Shown here: positions 1 through 12,985 of the stretch, piece by piece | Position numbering within the stretch: position 1 is the stretch's first letter | Layout: the number at the start of each line of letters is the position of its first letter | NCBI RefSeq assembly: GCF_001277235.1 | Contig: NZ_CP012266.1 | Coordinates: forward strand, 434,001-498,000 | Length of the DNA stretch: 64,000 bases | Direction: 5' to 3' | From: Cronobacter dublinensis subsp. dublinensis LMG 23823 | GTDB taxonomy: Bacteria > Pseudomonadota > Gammaproteobacteria > Enterobacterales > Enterobacteriaceae | Position numbers and translations under genes: made by a program | The notes under the pieces: generated by a model | What the model was told of the DNA's origin: nothing | Database searches by the model: none | What the model saw: the letters and a program-made list of their open reading frames with translations, nothing else

Positions 1-1760
1 AAGTTGCCGTCGTTGTACTCGCCTTTCACATACATCCAGGTATTCAGATCGTCGGCGTCGCGCAGCATCAGCTGATCGCGGTCGTCGCGCTTATGGATGA
101 ACATCTGCTGCGCGGCCAGGTAGTTGGCCATATAGACGCCGGCTTCCGGGCGGTAGACTTCCGGTGCAGGCGTATCGCCGCCGTTATCGTCACCACCATT
201 GTCATCCGGGTCTGGCGTCGGATCGGGCGTCGGGTCCGGAGTGTCGCTGGCTTTCGATTCCAGATACCAGTTGCCATCGTCATGCTGATAAAGGTCGTAT
301 TCCCACATCCCGGCCACGACCGGTTTATCCAGCGTGAAGGTGGCATCAGACGCGCCGCCCACGCTGATAAGCTCAATGCCGTTTATCGTCTGCGCGCCCT
401 GGCCGCCGATATTAGCGACGTCCAGCGCAGAGCTGCCCGCGCTGTTGCCGGTAATGGCGAGGTGATCGGTAGGAGAATCATCCAGGCCCGCCTCGGTATT
501 CATGACGATACGGCTGCCCGCGTCGCCGGTATAGTTACCGTCAATGGTGAACGCATTACCGACGTTGTTGCCGCCCGCGATCTGCAGCGTGCCCTGGTTG
601 GTGACATCGCCGGTGATCGTGTTGCCGGACGCAGGCGTTGTGGCGTTTTCATTGCCGCTTACCGCGTTCCAGGAAGCCAGCACGCCGCCTGCGGCGATAA
701 CCACGTTACTGTTTACCGTGCCCGCGGAAGTAAACGTGGCGCCATCGTTGATATTGATATTTCCTGTGCCGCCGTCAGGCCCGATCGTGCCGTTTTCAGC
801 GAGCATCGTCGTGCCGCCGTTAAGCGTGGTATCGCCGCTGTAGCGGTTATTGCCGCTCAGCGTCAGGGTGCTGGTGTTCTCTTTCACCAGATTGCCGGAG
901 CCGGAAATATCGCCCGCGAAGGTGTAATCTGCCGCCTGGTTGAATACCAGCGTACCGTTATTGGTGACGTTGCCCTGGAGCGACGCGTTATCGCCGCTGC
1001 CGGTACCGATTTGCAGCGTGGCGTCAGCATCGATGAGCGATGCGCCGGTATTTGTCACCTCGCCGCCGAGCGTCAGTTTGCCCGTCTTCACGATAAGGCT
1101 GTCGCCTTGACCTGTCAGATCGATATCGCCGGTCAGCGTCCATTCGCTGCCATCCATCGTCAGCGATTTAAAACCGTCGCCTTTATCTGCGCCAATAAAA
1201 TTGCTGTCTTCGCTGCCGCTGTCGTTAAGGGTAATTGTATTATTCGCGGAGCCTTTCGTGATCACATCGCCCTGCAGACTCGAGCCCGCTTTCAGCACCA
1301 GCGCGTTATTACCGCCGCTTTCAAAAGAGATCGCATAATCGCTGCCGGAGATAGTGCCGGTATTAATGATGGTGACGTTATCGCCATTCAGAACGTCAAT
1401 GGCGGTCCCGGCGCTGGTGATGTCGCCTTTATTTTCCAGCGTCATCATGGCTGATGACTGACTGGAAATATCAATCACCATTGCGTTGCCGTTATCGTTT
1501 TTAATGGTGCCGTTATTGATAATCGAGGTAATGCTTTTGCCTTTAACCATCGCGCTTGGATCGCTGGTGGTAGACGACATCGTTACGCCATCGGCAATCA
1601 CATACTCTTTGTCACCGCTAAAGATATAGGTGTCTTCAGTATCTTCATCGATATTGGTGACGGCATACGAGAGCGAAGGGGTGAAGAGCACCATGGCAGG
1701 AAAGACGCCTGCCATGAGGGTTGCAATTCTGTTTTTCCTGAATAATTTAGAAGCATTCAT
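1..1760 (-). CDS. AIDA-type autotransporter adhesin, N-terminal part (cut by window edge)
   Basis: The minus strand is open from an ATG at 1760 to the window edge (about 586 codons) with no stop. The product begins with a long signal peptide (basic KLFRKNR, hydrophobic stretch, cleavage near SYA, residue 33). A passenger of repeated short segments rich in Gly, Asn, Thr and Ser follows, including many NxGT(I/L) turns, typical of a beta-helix. Near residues 505-530 lies a Pro/Asp linker (DPTPDPTPDP, then DDNGG repeats), and after it residues such as YMANYLAAQQMF and WMYVKGEYNDGN, which resemble the start of the C-terminal beta-barrel. Type V secretion to the cell surface is therefore expected. 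The ribosome site is weak (GGACG). The ligand and the barrel end are not visible. Family assignment is firm; adhesion is inferred. Confidence 0.85.
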   Translation of the reverse strand, partial: MNASKLFRKNRIATLMAGVFPAMVLFTPSLSYAVTNIDEDTEDTYIFSGDKEYVIADGVTMSSTTSDPSAMVKGKSITSIINNGTIKNDNGNAMVIDISSQSSAMMTLENKGDITSAGTAIDVLNGDNVTIINTGTISGSDYAISFESGGNNALVLKAGSSLQGDVITKGSANNTITLNDSGSEDSNFIGADKGDGFKSLTMDGSEWTLTGDIDLTGQGDSLIVKTGKLTLGGEVTNTGASLIDADATLQIGTGSGDNASLQGNVTNNGTLVFNQAADYTFAGDISGSGNLVKENTSTLTLSGNNRYSGDTTLNGGTTMLAENGTIGPDGGTGNININDGATFTSAGTVNSNVVIAAGGVLASWNAVSGNENATTPASGNTITGDVTNQGTLQIAGGNNVGNAFTIDGNYTGDAGSRIVMNTEAGLDDSPTDHLAITGNSAGSSALDVANIGGQGAQTINGIELISVGGASDATFTLDKPVVAGMWEYDLYQHDDGNWYLESKASDTPDPTPDPTPDPDDNGGDDNGGDTPAPEVYRPEAGVYMANYLAAQQMFIHKRDDRDQLMLRDADDLNTWMYVKGEYNDGN

Positions 1761-2082
1761 AATTACGTCCAATATAATAATGCGTTAAATAAGGGGGCGG
1801 CGTCGCCGCAGCTTATTTCATTGCTCGCGCAAATAACATGCTTTCCAAAAGATGCAGAATTTATAAATATAAAATATCTATGAATTTGGCGGTCCGGTTT
1901 CAGACGGGGGGGGAAATGATTGATTTGGTAAATAACGTGCGGAATATCTGAGGAAACACGCGGACTATAAAGGAGATTCTGGCCGATTCAGAACCAAAGA
2001 CGTTATAGAGAACAAAATCGCTCAGTCCGCTGAATAGTCTTTTTTCGGAAAGAAAAAATGTTGATTTATTAATTAACAAAAT
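1761..2082. other. AT-rich intergenic region upstream of the autotransporter gene
   Basis: About 320 bases lie between the autotransporter start and the gltD terminator. The stretch is much more AT-rich than the flanking genes and contains no plausible ORF. It should hold the autotransporter promoter on the minus strand; AT-rich hexamers near 1866-1880 could form a -10 element, but no convincing -35 was found. A run of eight G (plus strand) occupies 1906-1913. AT-rich DNA upstream of a surface protein is a common target of H-NS silencing, which is only an inference here. Confidence 0.5.
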
Positions 2083-2110
2083 AAAAAAGGGAGGCGCGAG
2101 GCCTCCCTTA
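2083..2110 (-). terminator. Rho-independent terminator after gltBD
   Basis: On the minus strand a GGGAGGC/GCCTCCC stem with a short loop is followed by a run of T. It starts about 20 bases past the gltD stop and closes the gltBD operon. No gltF homologue follows gltD as it does in E. coli. Confidence 0.85.
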
Positions 2111-2131
2111 GCGCGCGTATGAGCGCCCGGC

Positions 2132-3550
2132 TCAGACTTCGAGATAATTCATAATGCCGTCTGCGGCTTTACGGCCCTCAGCGATAGCGGTCACCACCAG
2201 ATCCGAGCCGCGCACGATATCGCCGCCAGCAAAGATTTTCGGGTTACTGGTCTGGAAGGCGTTGTCGTTACCTTCCGGCGCAATCACGCGGCCCTGGGAA
2301 TCGAGCTCAACGCTGTGCTGCGCCAGCCACTCCATGCTGTGCGGACGGAAGCCGAACGCCATTACCACGGCATCGGCAGGCAGAACATGTTCAGAGCCCG
2401 GCACGATTTCCGCGCGACGACGGCCTTTCTCATCGGGCTCGCCCATCTGCGTGCGCGCCATTTTCACGCCGCACACTTTGCCGCTGGCGTTGATCTCAAC
2501 GCCGAGCGGTTGCACGTTGAACTGGAACTCCACGCCTTCTTCACGCGCGTTTTTCACTTCACGACGCGAGCCCGGCATGTTCTCTTCATCACGACGATAG
2601 GCGCAGATAACGTGGGTCGCGCCCTGGCGTACCGAGGTACGCACGCAGTCCATCGCGGTGTCGCCGCCGCCCAGCACGACGACACGCTTGTCCGCCATGC
2701 TGATAAACGGCTGCTGCGCGTCTTCCTCAAAGCCCATGATCTGACGAGTATTGGCGATAAGAAACGGCAGCGCTTCATACACGCCCGGCGCGTCTTCGTT
2801 CTCCAGCCCGCCACGCATCGACTGATAAGTGCCGACGCCGAGGAACACCGCATCATAGTCCTGCAACAGCGCGTCCATCTGAACGTCACGGCCCACTTCG
2901 GTATTGAGCTGGAACTCAATGCCCATGCCAGTGAAAATTTCACGGCGGCGGGTCATCACCTCTTTTTCCAGCTTAAAGGCCGGAATGCCGAACGTCAGCA
3001 GGCCGCCGATTTCCGGGTTACGATCGAACACGACAGCCTTCACGCCGTTGCGCGTCAGCACGTCGGCGCACGCGAGGCCCGCCGGACCCGCGCCAATAAT
3101 CGCGACGCGTTTGCCGGTCGGCTTCACGCCGGAGAGGTCGGGCCGCCAGCCCATTTCAAACGCTTTATCATTGATATAGCGCTCGATATTGCCGATGGTC
3201 ACCGCGCCGAATTCATCATTCAGCGTGCAGGAGCCTTCGCACAGCCTGTCCTGCGGGCAGACGCGGCCGCAGACTTCCGGCAGCGTGTTGGTCTGGTGAG
3301 AAAGCTCCGCGGCTTCGAAAATGCGCCCCTCGTTGGCAAGTTTCAGCCAGTTGGGGATGTAGTTATGGACCGGACATTTCCATTCACAGTAAGGGTTGCC
3401 GCACGACAGGCAGCGGTCTGCCTGCGCTTTGGCCTGGCCTTCTGAAAAGGGCTCATAAATTTCCACAAACTCAATTTTACGGATCTTAAGCGGCTTTTTT
3501 GGCGGATCAACGCGCTGTAAGTCGATAAATTGGTAAACGTTCTGACTCAT
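2132..3550 (-). CDS. gltD: Glutamate synthase (NADPH) small subunit
   Basis: Small subunit of NADPH-dependent GOGAT. It passes electrons from NADPH through FAD and iron-sulfur clusters to the large subunit, which makes glutamate from 2-oxoglutarate and glutamine. The protein is 472 residues, the E. coli length. The N-terminal third carries two cysteine groups (CLSCGNPYCEWKC and CGRVCPQDRLCEGSC) for [4Fe-4S] clusters. Two Rossmann motifs follow: GAGPAGLA for FAD near residue 150 and GGGDTAMD for NADPH near residue 290. The start MSQNVYQF at 3550 is preceded by GAGG. It lies 13 bases after the gltB stop, so the two are one operon. An upstream in-frame extension runs inside gltB and is not used. 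Confidence 0.98.
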   Translation of the reverse strand: MSQNVYQFIDLQRVDPPKKPLKIRKIEFVEIYEPFSEGQAKAQADRCLSCGNPYCEWKCPVHNYIPNWLKLANEGRIFEAAELSHQTNTLPEVCGRVCPQDRLCEGSCTLNDEFGAVTIGNIERYINDKAFEMGWRPDLSGVKPTGKRVAIIGAGPAGLACADVLTRNGVKAVVFDRNPEIGGLLTFGIPAFKLEKEVMTRRREIFTGMGIEFQLNTEVGRDVQMDALLQDYDAVFLGVGTYQSMRGGLENEDAPGVYEALPFLIANTRQIMGFEEDAQQPFISMADKRVVVLGGGDTAMDCVRTSVRQGATHVICAYRRDEENMPGSRREVKNAREEGVEFQFNVQPLGVEINASGKVCGVKMARTQMGEPDEKGRRRAEIVPGSEHVLPADAVVMAFGFRPHSMEWLAQHSVELDSQGRVIAPEGNDNAFQTSNPKIFAGGDIVRGSDLVVTAIAEGRKAADGIMNYLEV

Positions 3551-3563
3551 CAATCGTGACCTC

Positions 3564-8024
<4,461 letters not shown>

Positions 8025-8708
8025 ATCAGTGAACCTCCCCAGGCTCTGCGGGACTCCCTCCTGTACCGATGGCGCGCGGGCGCAAAAAGGGTGTGGCGAC
8101 AGGGTATTGCGCGTCATACGCACACCTTGCGTGTCGCCCTCCAGATATCCTTTTTCATCGGTACATCGTCGTTGAGGACTTACTTAAGAGGGAATCTCAT
8201 TTACTGCATAAATATGATGAGCAGAACGCCCATCGAGAAAGCTTCCAGCGAAATTCCAACTTATCGGGAATCCGCACACAGGTCAAATGTCATTCTTATT
8301 TATTCAAAACTGTGCTAAAGAACACTCATCTATTTGAATGCAAAGTAAATTTAACCCTTTTTACATTGCCTTTTTCGGGTGATAAGCGGCGGTGATGTGT
8401 GATCTGACTCACTATAAGAAAGCGGCTATATATAGATAGCGCGCTGTTATTGCTTTTTAAAGCAGCACAATCTGTTGCTTATGGCCTACAAGCCGCATAA
8501 ACGCTCTGTTTTTTCCGGTCCGTCATAATCCTTAAATAATCGCTGCGATCATAAGGAAAAGTAATTAGTGTTCTGATGACTAAAACGGCGTTTATGCTGA
8601 ATGATTATTCATTAGATAAAAGCTGGCCGGGGCGCTTGATCCAGGTCATCGCCGAAAAGAGAGAAAAATGGCAGGCTGACGCCCTTTGGCTGGGCGGCTT
8701 TTCAGATT
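8025..8708. other. Divergent control region between gltB and yhcC
   Basis: A gene-free stretch of 684 bases between divergent starts, AT-rich in the middle (about 8180-8620). In E. coli the equivalent region binds Lrp, IHF, CRP and ArgR to control gltBDF, and the length and base composition fit a large regulatory array. A CRP-like site at 8398-8413 is listed separately. I could not place the promoters of gltB or yhcC with confidence. A 67-codon ORF at 8576-8779 runs into yhcC and is not credible. Confidence 0.55.
8398..8413 (+). promoter_or_regulatory. Probable CRP binding site in the gltB-yhcC control region
   Basis: TGTGA-TCTGAC-TCACT is a near-perfect CRP palindrome (consensus TGTGA-N6-TCACA, one mismatch). 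It lies in the AT-rich part of the control region, 374 bases upstream of gltB and 295 upstream of yhcC. In E. coli, CRP is one of the regulators of gltBDF. Which of the two genes it serves cannot be read from the sequence. Confidence 0.55.
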
Positions 8709-9644
8709 ATGCAGTTACAAAAATTAGTCAATATGTTTGGCGGCGACCTGATGCGTCGTTACGGGCAAAAAGTTCATAAACTCTCGTTGCATGGCGGCTT
8801 CAGTTGCCCCAACCGCGACGGCACGCTCGGACGCGGCGGCTGCACCTTCTGTAATGTCGCCTCGTTCGCCGATGAAGCCCAGCAGCATCTCTCTATTGCC
8901 CAACAGCTGGCGCAGCAGGCCGTGCGGGTGGATCGCGCGCGGCGCTATCTCGCCTATTTTCAGGCTTACACCAGCACCTTTGCAGAAGTTAACGTCCTGC
9001 GGGGGATGTATCAGCAGGCGATAAGCCAGGCGGATATCGTTGGGCTGTGCGTCGGCACCCGGCCCGACTGCGTGCCGGAGAGCGTGCTTGATCTGCTGGC
9101 GGGCTACCGTGAACAGGAGTATGAAGTCTGGCTGGAGCTGGGGCTGCAAAGCGCGCAGGATAAAACCCTGCGCCGCATCAACCGCGGGCACGACTTCGCC
9201 TGTTATCAGGCTACCGCGCGCCGGGCGCGGGCGAGGGGGCTTAAGGTGTGCACGCATCTTATCGTCGGTTTACCGGGCGAGACCGCTACCGACGCGCTGA
9301 CCTCGCTTGAGCGCGTCGCGGAGACCGGCGTGGACGGCATCAAACTGCATCCGCTGCATATCGTCGAAGGCAGCATTATGGCGAAAGCCTGGCGGGCGGG
9401 GCGGCTTACGGGTATCGCGCTTGAGGAGTACGCCGCGACGGCCGGGGAGATGATTCGCCATACGCCGCCTGAGATAATCTACCATCGTATCTCCGCCAGC
9501 GCCCGCCGCCCGACGCTGCTGGCCCCGCTATGGTGCGAAAATCGCTGGACCGGCATGGTGGAGATTGACCGCTATCTCAACCAGTATGGCGTTCAGGGTT
9601 CGGCGCTCGGACGCCCCTGGTCTGGCGTGCCTGACGTCCCGTAA
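8709..9644 (+). CDS. yhcC: Radical SAM family protein YhcC
   Basis: Radical SAM protein of 311 residues, close to the E. coli YhcC length. Cys33, Cys45 and Cys48 form a CX11CX2C motif (CPNRDGTLGRGGCTFC) that should bind the [4Fe-4S] cluster and S-adenosylmethionine. The remainder shows the barrel pattern of the group, with GLCVGTRPDC, LELGLQSA and HLIVGLPGE, as in Elp3-related radical SAM enzymes. The substrate is not established; related Bacillus proteins have been connected with tRNA wobble-uridine modification, which is only a hint. Its position between gltB and arcB is conserved. Confidence 0.92.
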   Translation: MQLQKLVNMFGGDLMRRYGQKVHKLSLHGGFSCPNRDGTLGRGGCTFCNVASFADEAQQHLSIAQQLAQQAVRVDRARRYLAYFQAYTSTFAEVNVLRGMYQQAISQADIVGLCVGTRPDCVPESVLDLLAGYREQEYEVWLELGLQSAQDKTLRRINRGHDFACYQATARRARARGLKVCTHLIVGLPGETATDALTSLERVAETGVDGIKLHPLHIVEGSIMAKAWRAGRLTGIALEEYAATAGEMIRHTPPEIIYHRISASARRPTLLAPLWCENRWTGMVEIDRYLNQYGVQGSALGRPWSGVPDVP

Positions 9645-9755
9645 GCGCTGCTTTTTTGGCCACCCGCCTTTTTACCCCGCACTTTTTTGCCTGAATTGCC
9701 GCCTCAGGGGCGGATTTAGGTATTATTGAACGGAATATCAGTACAGGAATCCTTT

Positions 9756-12095
9756 ATGAAACAGATCCGCATGCTGGCGCAGTATTACGTTGATTTACTT
9801 GTAAAGCTTGGCCTGGTGCGCTTTTCGCTGCTGCTGGCCCTTGCGCTGGTGGTGCTGGCGATGGCGGTGCAAATGGCCGTGACGATGGTGCTGCACGGCC
9901 AGGTCGAGAGCATCGACGTTATCCGGTCGATTTTCTTTGGTCTGTTGATTACGCCCTGGGCGGTCTATTTCCTGTCGGTGGTGGTGGAACAGCTTGAGGA
10001 GTCGCGTCAGCGGCTCTCTAAACTGGTCGATAAGCTCGAAGAGATGCGCGAGCGCGACCTGAAGCTCAATGTTCAGCTCAAGGACAACATCGCCCAGCTC
10101 AATCAGGAAATTGCCGATCGCGAAAAAGCGGAAGCCGAGCGTCAGCATATGCTGGAGCAGCTGAAAGTGGAGATGAAAGAGCGCGAAGTGACGCAAATCC
10201 AGCTGGAGCAGCAATCTTCCTTCCTGCGCTCGTTTCTCGACGCCTCGCCGGATCTGGTGTTCTACCGCAATGAAGACAAAGAATTTTCCGGCTGCAACCG
10301 CGCCATGGAATTGCTCACCGGCAAAAGCGAAAAGCAACTCATTGGCCTGAAACCGCATGAAGTTTATGCACCCGAAGCGGCGGAAAAGGTGCTGGAGACC
10401 GACGAAAAAGTCTTCCGCCATAACGTCTCGCTGACCTACGAGCAGTGGCTCGACTATCCGGACGGGCGCAAAGCCTGTTTTGAGATCCGCAAGGTGCCGT
10501 ATTACGACCGCGTGGGCAAACGTCACGGGCTGATGGGCTTCGGGCGCGATATCACCGAGCGTAAGCGCTATCAGGACGCGCTGGAGCGCGCCAGCCGCGA
10601 CAAAACCACGTTTATCTCCACCATCAGCCATGAGCTGCGCACGCCGCTTAATGGCATCGTGGGCCTGAGCCGCATTCTGCTGGACACCGAGCTGAGCGCC
10701 GAGCAGGAAAAATACCTGAAGACGATCCACGTTTCTGCCGTGACGCTCGGCAATATTTTCAACGATATTATCGACATGGATAAAATCGAGCGGCGCAAAG
10801 TGCAGCTCGACAATCAGCCTGTCGATTTCACCAGCTTCCTGGCGGACCTGGAAAACCTCTCCGGCCTGCAGGCGCAGCAGAAAGGGCTGCGCTTTGTGAT
10901 GGAGCCGGTACGACCGGTGCCGCATAAAGTGCTGACCGACGGCACGCGTCTTCGCCAGATCCTCTGGAACCTCATCAGCAACGCCGTGAAATTCACCCAG
11001 CAGGGGCAGGTGGCGGTGCGCGTCAGCTATAACGAAAATGAGCAGCTACGCTTTGAGGTGGAAGATTCCGGGATCGGCATCCCGCAGGAGGAGCAGGATA
11101 AGATCTTCGCCATGTATTACCAGGTGAAAGACAGCCAGGGCGGCAAACCGGCGACCGGCACCGGGATTGGCCTGGCGGTGTCGCGCCGCCTTGCGAAAAG
11201 CATGGGCGGAGATATCACGGTATCCAGCAAGCCAGGCCAGGGCTCGACGTTTGTGCTGACGGTGCAGGCGCCGCGCGTGGCGGAAGAAGTGGAAGACACG
11301 CTGACCGACGACGAAATGCCGCTGCCGGCGCTGCATGTGCTGCTGGTGGAAGACATTGAGCTGAACGTGATTGTCGCAAGCTCGGTGCTGGAAAAACTCG
11401 GCTGTAGCGTCGAGGTGGCGATGACGGGCAACGCGGCGCTGGAGATGTTCAGCCCCGGCGAATTCGACCTGGTGCTGCTCGATATCCAGCTCCCGGACAT
11501 GACCGGCCTTGATATCTCACGCGAACTGCACCGCCGCTACACTCGCGACGCGCTGCCGCCGCTGGTGGCGCTGACGGCCAACGTGCTGAAAGATAAAAAA
11601 GAGTATCTGGAAGCGGGAATGGACGATGTGCTGAGCAAGCCGCTGGCGGTGCCGGCCCTGACCGCGACCATTAAAAAGTTCTGGGATACGCAACCTGACG
11701 ACGAGGAGCATGACGTGACGACAAGCGATGACGGCAAGCAGGAGGCGCTGCTGGATCTCCCGATGCTGGAGCAATATCTGCAACTGGTTGGCCCGAAGCT
11801 CATCACCGATGGCCTGGCGATGTTCGAAAAGATGATGCCGGGCTACCTGAGCGTTCTGGAATCTAACCTCACCGCGCGCGATCAAAAGGGCATCGTGGAA
11901 GAGGGGCATAAAATCAAAGGCGCCGCTGGCGCGGTAGGGCTGCGTCATTTGCAGCAGCTGGCGCAGAAAATCCAGTCGCCCGATCTGCCGGCGTGGTGGG
12001 ATAACGTTGGTGAATGGATTGAAGAGCTGAAGCAGGAGTGGCCGCACGACGTTGAGGCGCTGAAAGCGTGGGTTGCCGGTGCCGGAAAAAAATGA
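9756..12095 (+). CDS. arcB: Aerobic respiration control sensor histidine kinase ArcB
   Basis: Tripartite membrane sensor kinase that reads the quinone redox state and, through phosphorelay, phosphorylates ArcA when oxygen is low. The start at 9756 (MKQIRML) has AGGA upstream and gives 779 residues; the longer ORF from 9726 lacks this. Order of parts: two N-terminal membrane helices (about 20-40 and 58-77) with a short periplasmic turn, a coiled linker, a PAS domain (about 155-275), HisKA with His292 in SHELRTPL, HATPase with GTGIGLAV, a receiver domain with Asp576 in LVLLDIQLPD, and a C-terminal HPt with His near 718 in EEGHKIKGAAG. The 3' end overlaps the arcZ terminator on the other strand. 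Confidence 0.98.
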   Translation: MKQIRMLAQYYVDLLVKLGLVRFSLLLALALVVLAMAVQMAVTMVLHGQVESIDVIRSIFFGLLITPWAVYFLSVVVEQLEESRQRLSKLVDKLEEMRERDLKLNVQLKDNIAQLNQEIADREKAEAERQHMLEQLKVEMKEREVTQIQLEQQSSFLRSFLDASPDLVFYRNEDKEFSGCNRAMELLTGKSEKQLIGLKPHEVYAPEAAEKVLETDEKVFRHNVSLTYEQWLDYPDGRKACFEIRKVPYYDRVGKRHGLMGFGRDITERKRYQDALERASRDKTTFISTISHELRTPLNGIVGLSRILLDTELSAEQEKYLKTIHVSAVTLGNIFNDIIDMDKIERRKVQLDNQPVDFTSFLADLENLSGLQAQQKGLRFVMEPVRPVPHKVLTDGTRLRQILWNLISNAVKFTQQGQVAVRVSYNENEQLRFEVEDSGIGIPQEEQDKIFAMYYQVKDSQGGKPATGTGIGLAVSRRLAKSMGGDITVSSKPGQGSTFVLTVQAPRVAEEVEDTLTDDEMPLPALHVLLVEDIELNVIVASSVLEKLGCSVEVAMTGNAALEMFSPGEFDLVLLDIQLPDMTGLDISRELHRRYTRDALPPLVALTANVLKDKKEYLEAGMDDVLSKPLAVPALTATIKKFWDTQPDDEEHDVTTSDDGKQEALLDLPMLEQYLQLVGPKLITDGLAMFEKMMPGYLSVLESNLTARDQKGIVEEGHKIKGAAGAVGLRHLQQLAQKIQSPDLPAWWDNVGEWIEELKQEWPHDVEALKAWVAGAGKK

Positions 12096-12214
12096 CCCCG
12101 GCTATACCGGGGTGCGCGAATACTGCGCCAACACCAGGGAAATCGTGGCCTCGCCATTGATTAATGATGTTGATCTTTTTAACTACGTGGCGCGGCCTGA
12201 GTGATCATTGCGCT
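12086..12214 (-). ncRNA. arcZ: Hfq-dependent small RNA ArcZ
   Basis: Minus-strand sRNA between arcB and elbB, the position of arcZ (RyhA/SraH) in E. coli. The 3' half reads like the processed, active ArcZ: the seed region ATTTCCCTGGTGTTGGCGCA is followed by a GC-rich terminator (ACCCCGG/CCGGGGT) and a run of T at 12092-12086. The seed pairs with rpoS and other mRNAs in E. coli. A -10-like TATCTT at 12227-12222 puts the 5' end near 12214, giving about 129 nt, similar to the 121 nt known. The 5' half is less conserved. ArcZ is repressed by ArcA-P in E. coli, so it links back to arcB. The exact 5' end is inferred. Confidence 0.9.
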
Positions 12215-12331
12215 CGTACATAAGATAGCAAATCTTAAATGATTTGTTATATGAATCAGTAAAATGTGTGAAGCATAGCGTTTAAATGTTGTTTTAGTCA
12301 CATTTTCAACGGTTTAACTTAAGGATGAATC

Positions 12332-12985
12332 ATGAAAAAAATCGGCGTGGTGTTAAGTGGGTGCGGCGTTTATGACGGCTCGGAAATACATGAGGCAGTA
12401 ATTACCTTGCTGGCGCTGGCCCGCAACGGCGCGCAGGCGGTCTGTTTCGCCCCCGATAAACCACAAGCGGACGTGATTAATCACTTAACGGGCGAACCGA
12501 CGGGCGAGACGCGCAACGTGCTGGCGGAAGCGGCCCGTATCGCGCGCGGCAAAATAACGCCGCTTGAACACGCGCGCGCCGAAGAGCTCGACGCGCTGGT
12601 GGTGCCTGGCGGATTTGGCGCTGCGAAAAACCTGTGCGATTTTGCGACGCGCGGCAGCGAATGCGCGGTCGACCCGGCGCTTCATGCGCTCGCAACGGCG
12701 ATGCATGCAGCCGGTAAGCCGCTCGGGTTTATCTGCATCGCGCCCGCCATGCTGCCGAAAATTATCGCCGCGCCGCTGCGCCTGACCATCGGCACTGATA
12801 TCGACACGGCCGAGCTGGTGGAAGAGATGGGCGGCGAACACGTGCCGTGCCCGGTGGACGATATCGTGGTGGATGAAGAGAATAAAGTCCTGACCACGCC
12901 CGCCTATATGCTGGCTGAAAGCATTGACGAAGCCGCGGCCGGTATTGAAAAGCTGGTGGCGCGGCTGGTGGCGATGTGCGCATGA
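12332..12985 (+). CDS. elbB: DJ-1/PfpI-family protein ElbB (glyoxalase-like)
   Basis: Protein of 217 residues, the length of E. coli ElbB, in the DJ-1/PfpI class I glutamine-amidotransferase-like fold. Cys135 in GFICIAPA is the likely nucleophile at the elbow, and VVPGGFGAAKNL matches the family's Gly-rich loop. E. coli ElbB has weak glyoxalase activity and was named as an isoprenoid biosynthesis or early lycopene gene; the physiological role is unsettled. The start has AAGGA seven bases upstream. Its stop overlaps the mtgA start (ATGA), so translation is probably coupled. Confidence 0.95.
   Translation: MKKIGVVLSGCGVYDGSEIHEAVITLLALARNGAQAVCFAPDKPQADVINHLTGEPTGETRNVLAEAARIARGKITPLEHARAEELDALVVPGGFGAAKNLCDFATRGSECAVDPALHALATAMHAAGKPLGFICIAPAMLPKIIAAPLRLTIGTDIDTAELVEEMGGEHVPCPVDDIVVDEENKVLTTPAYMLAESIDEAAAGIEKLVARLVAMCA

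Noticed and set aside
93..1454. Long plus-strand ORF of 453 codons
   Set aside because: It is antisense to the autotransporter gene, has low-complexity Arg/Ala-rich content and no ribosome site. The minus-strand frame has a signal peptide and a family pattern.
8576..8779. 67-codon ORF upstream of yhcC
   Set aside because: It overlaps the yhcC start in another frame, is not in related genomes as far as I recall, and lies in regulatory DNA.
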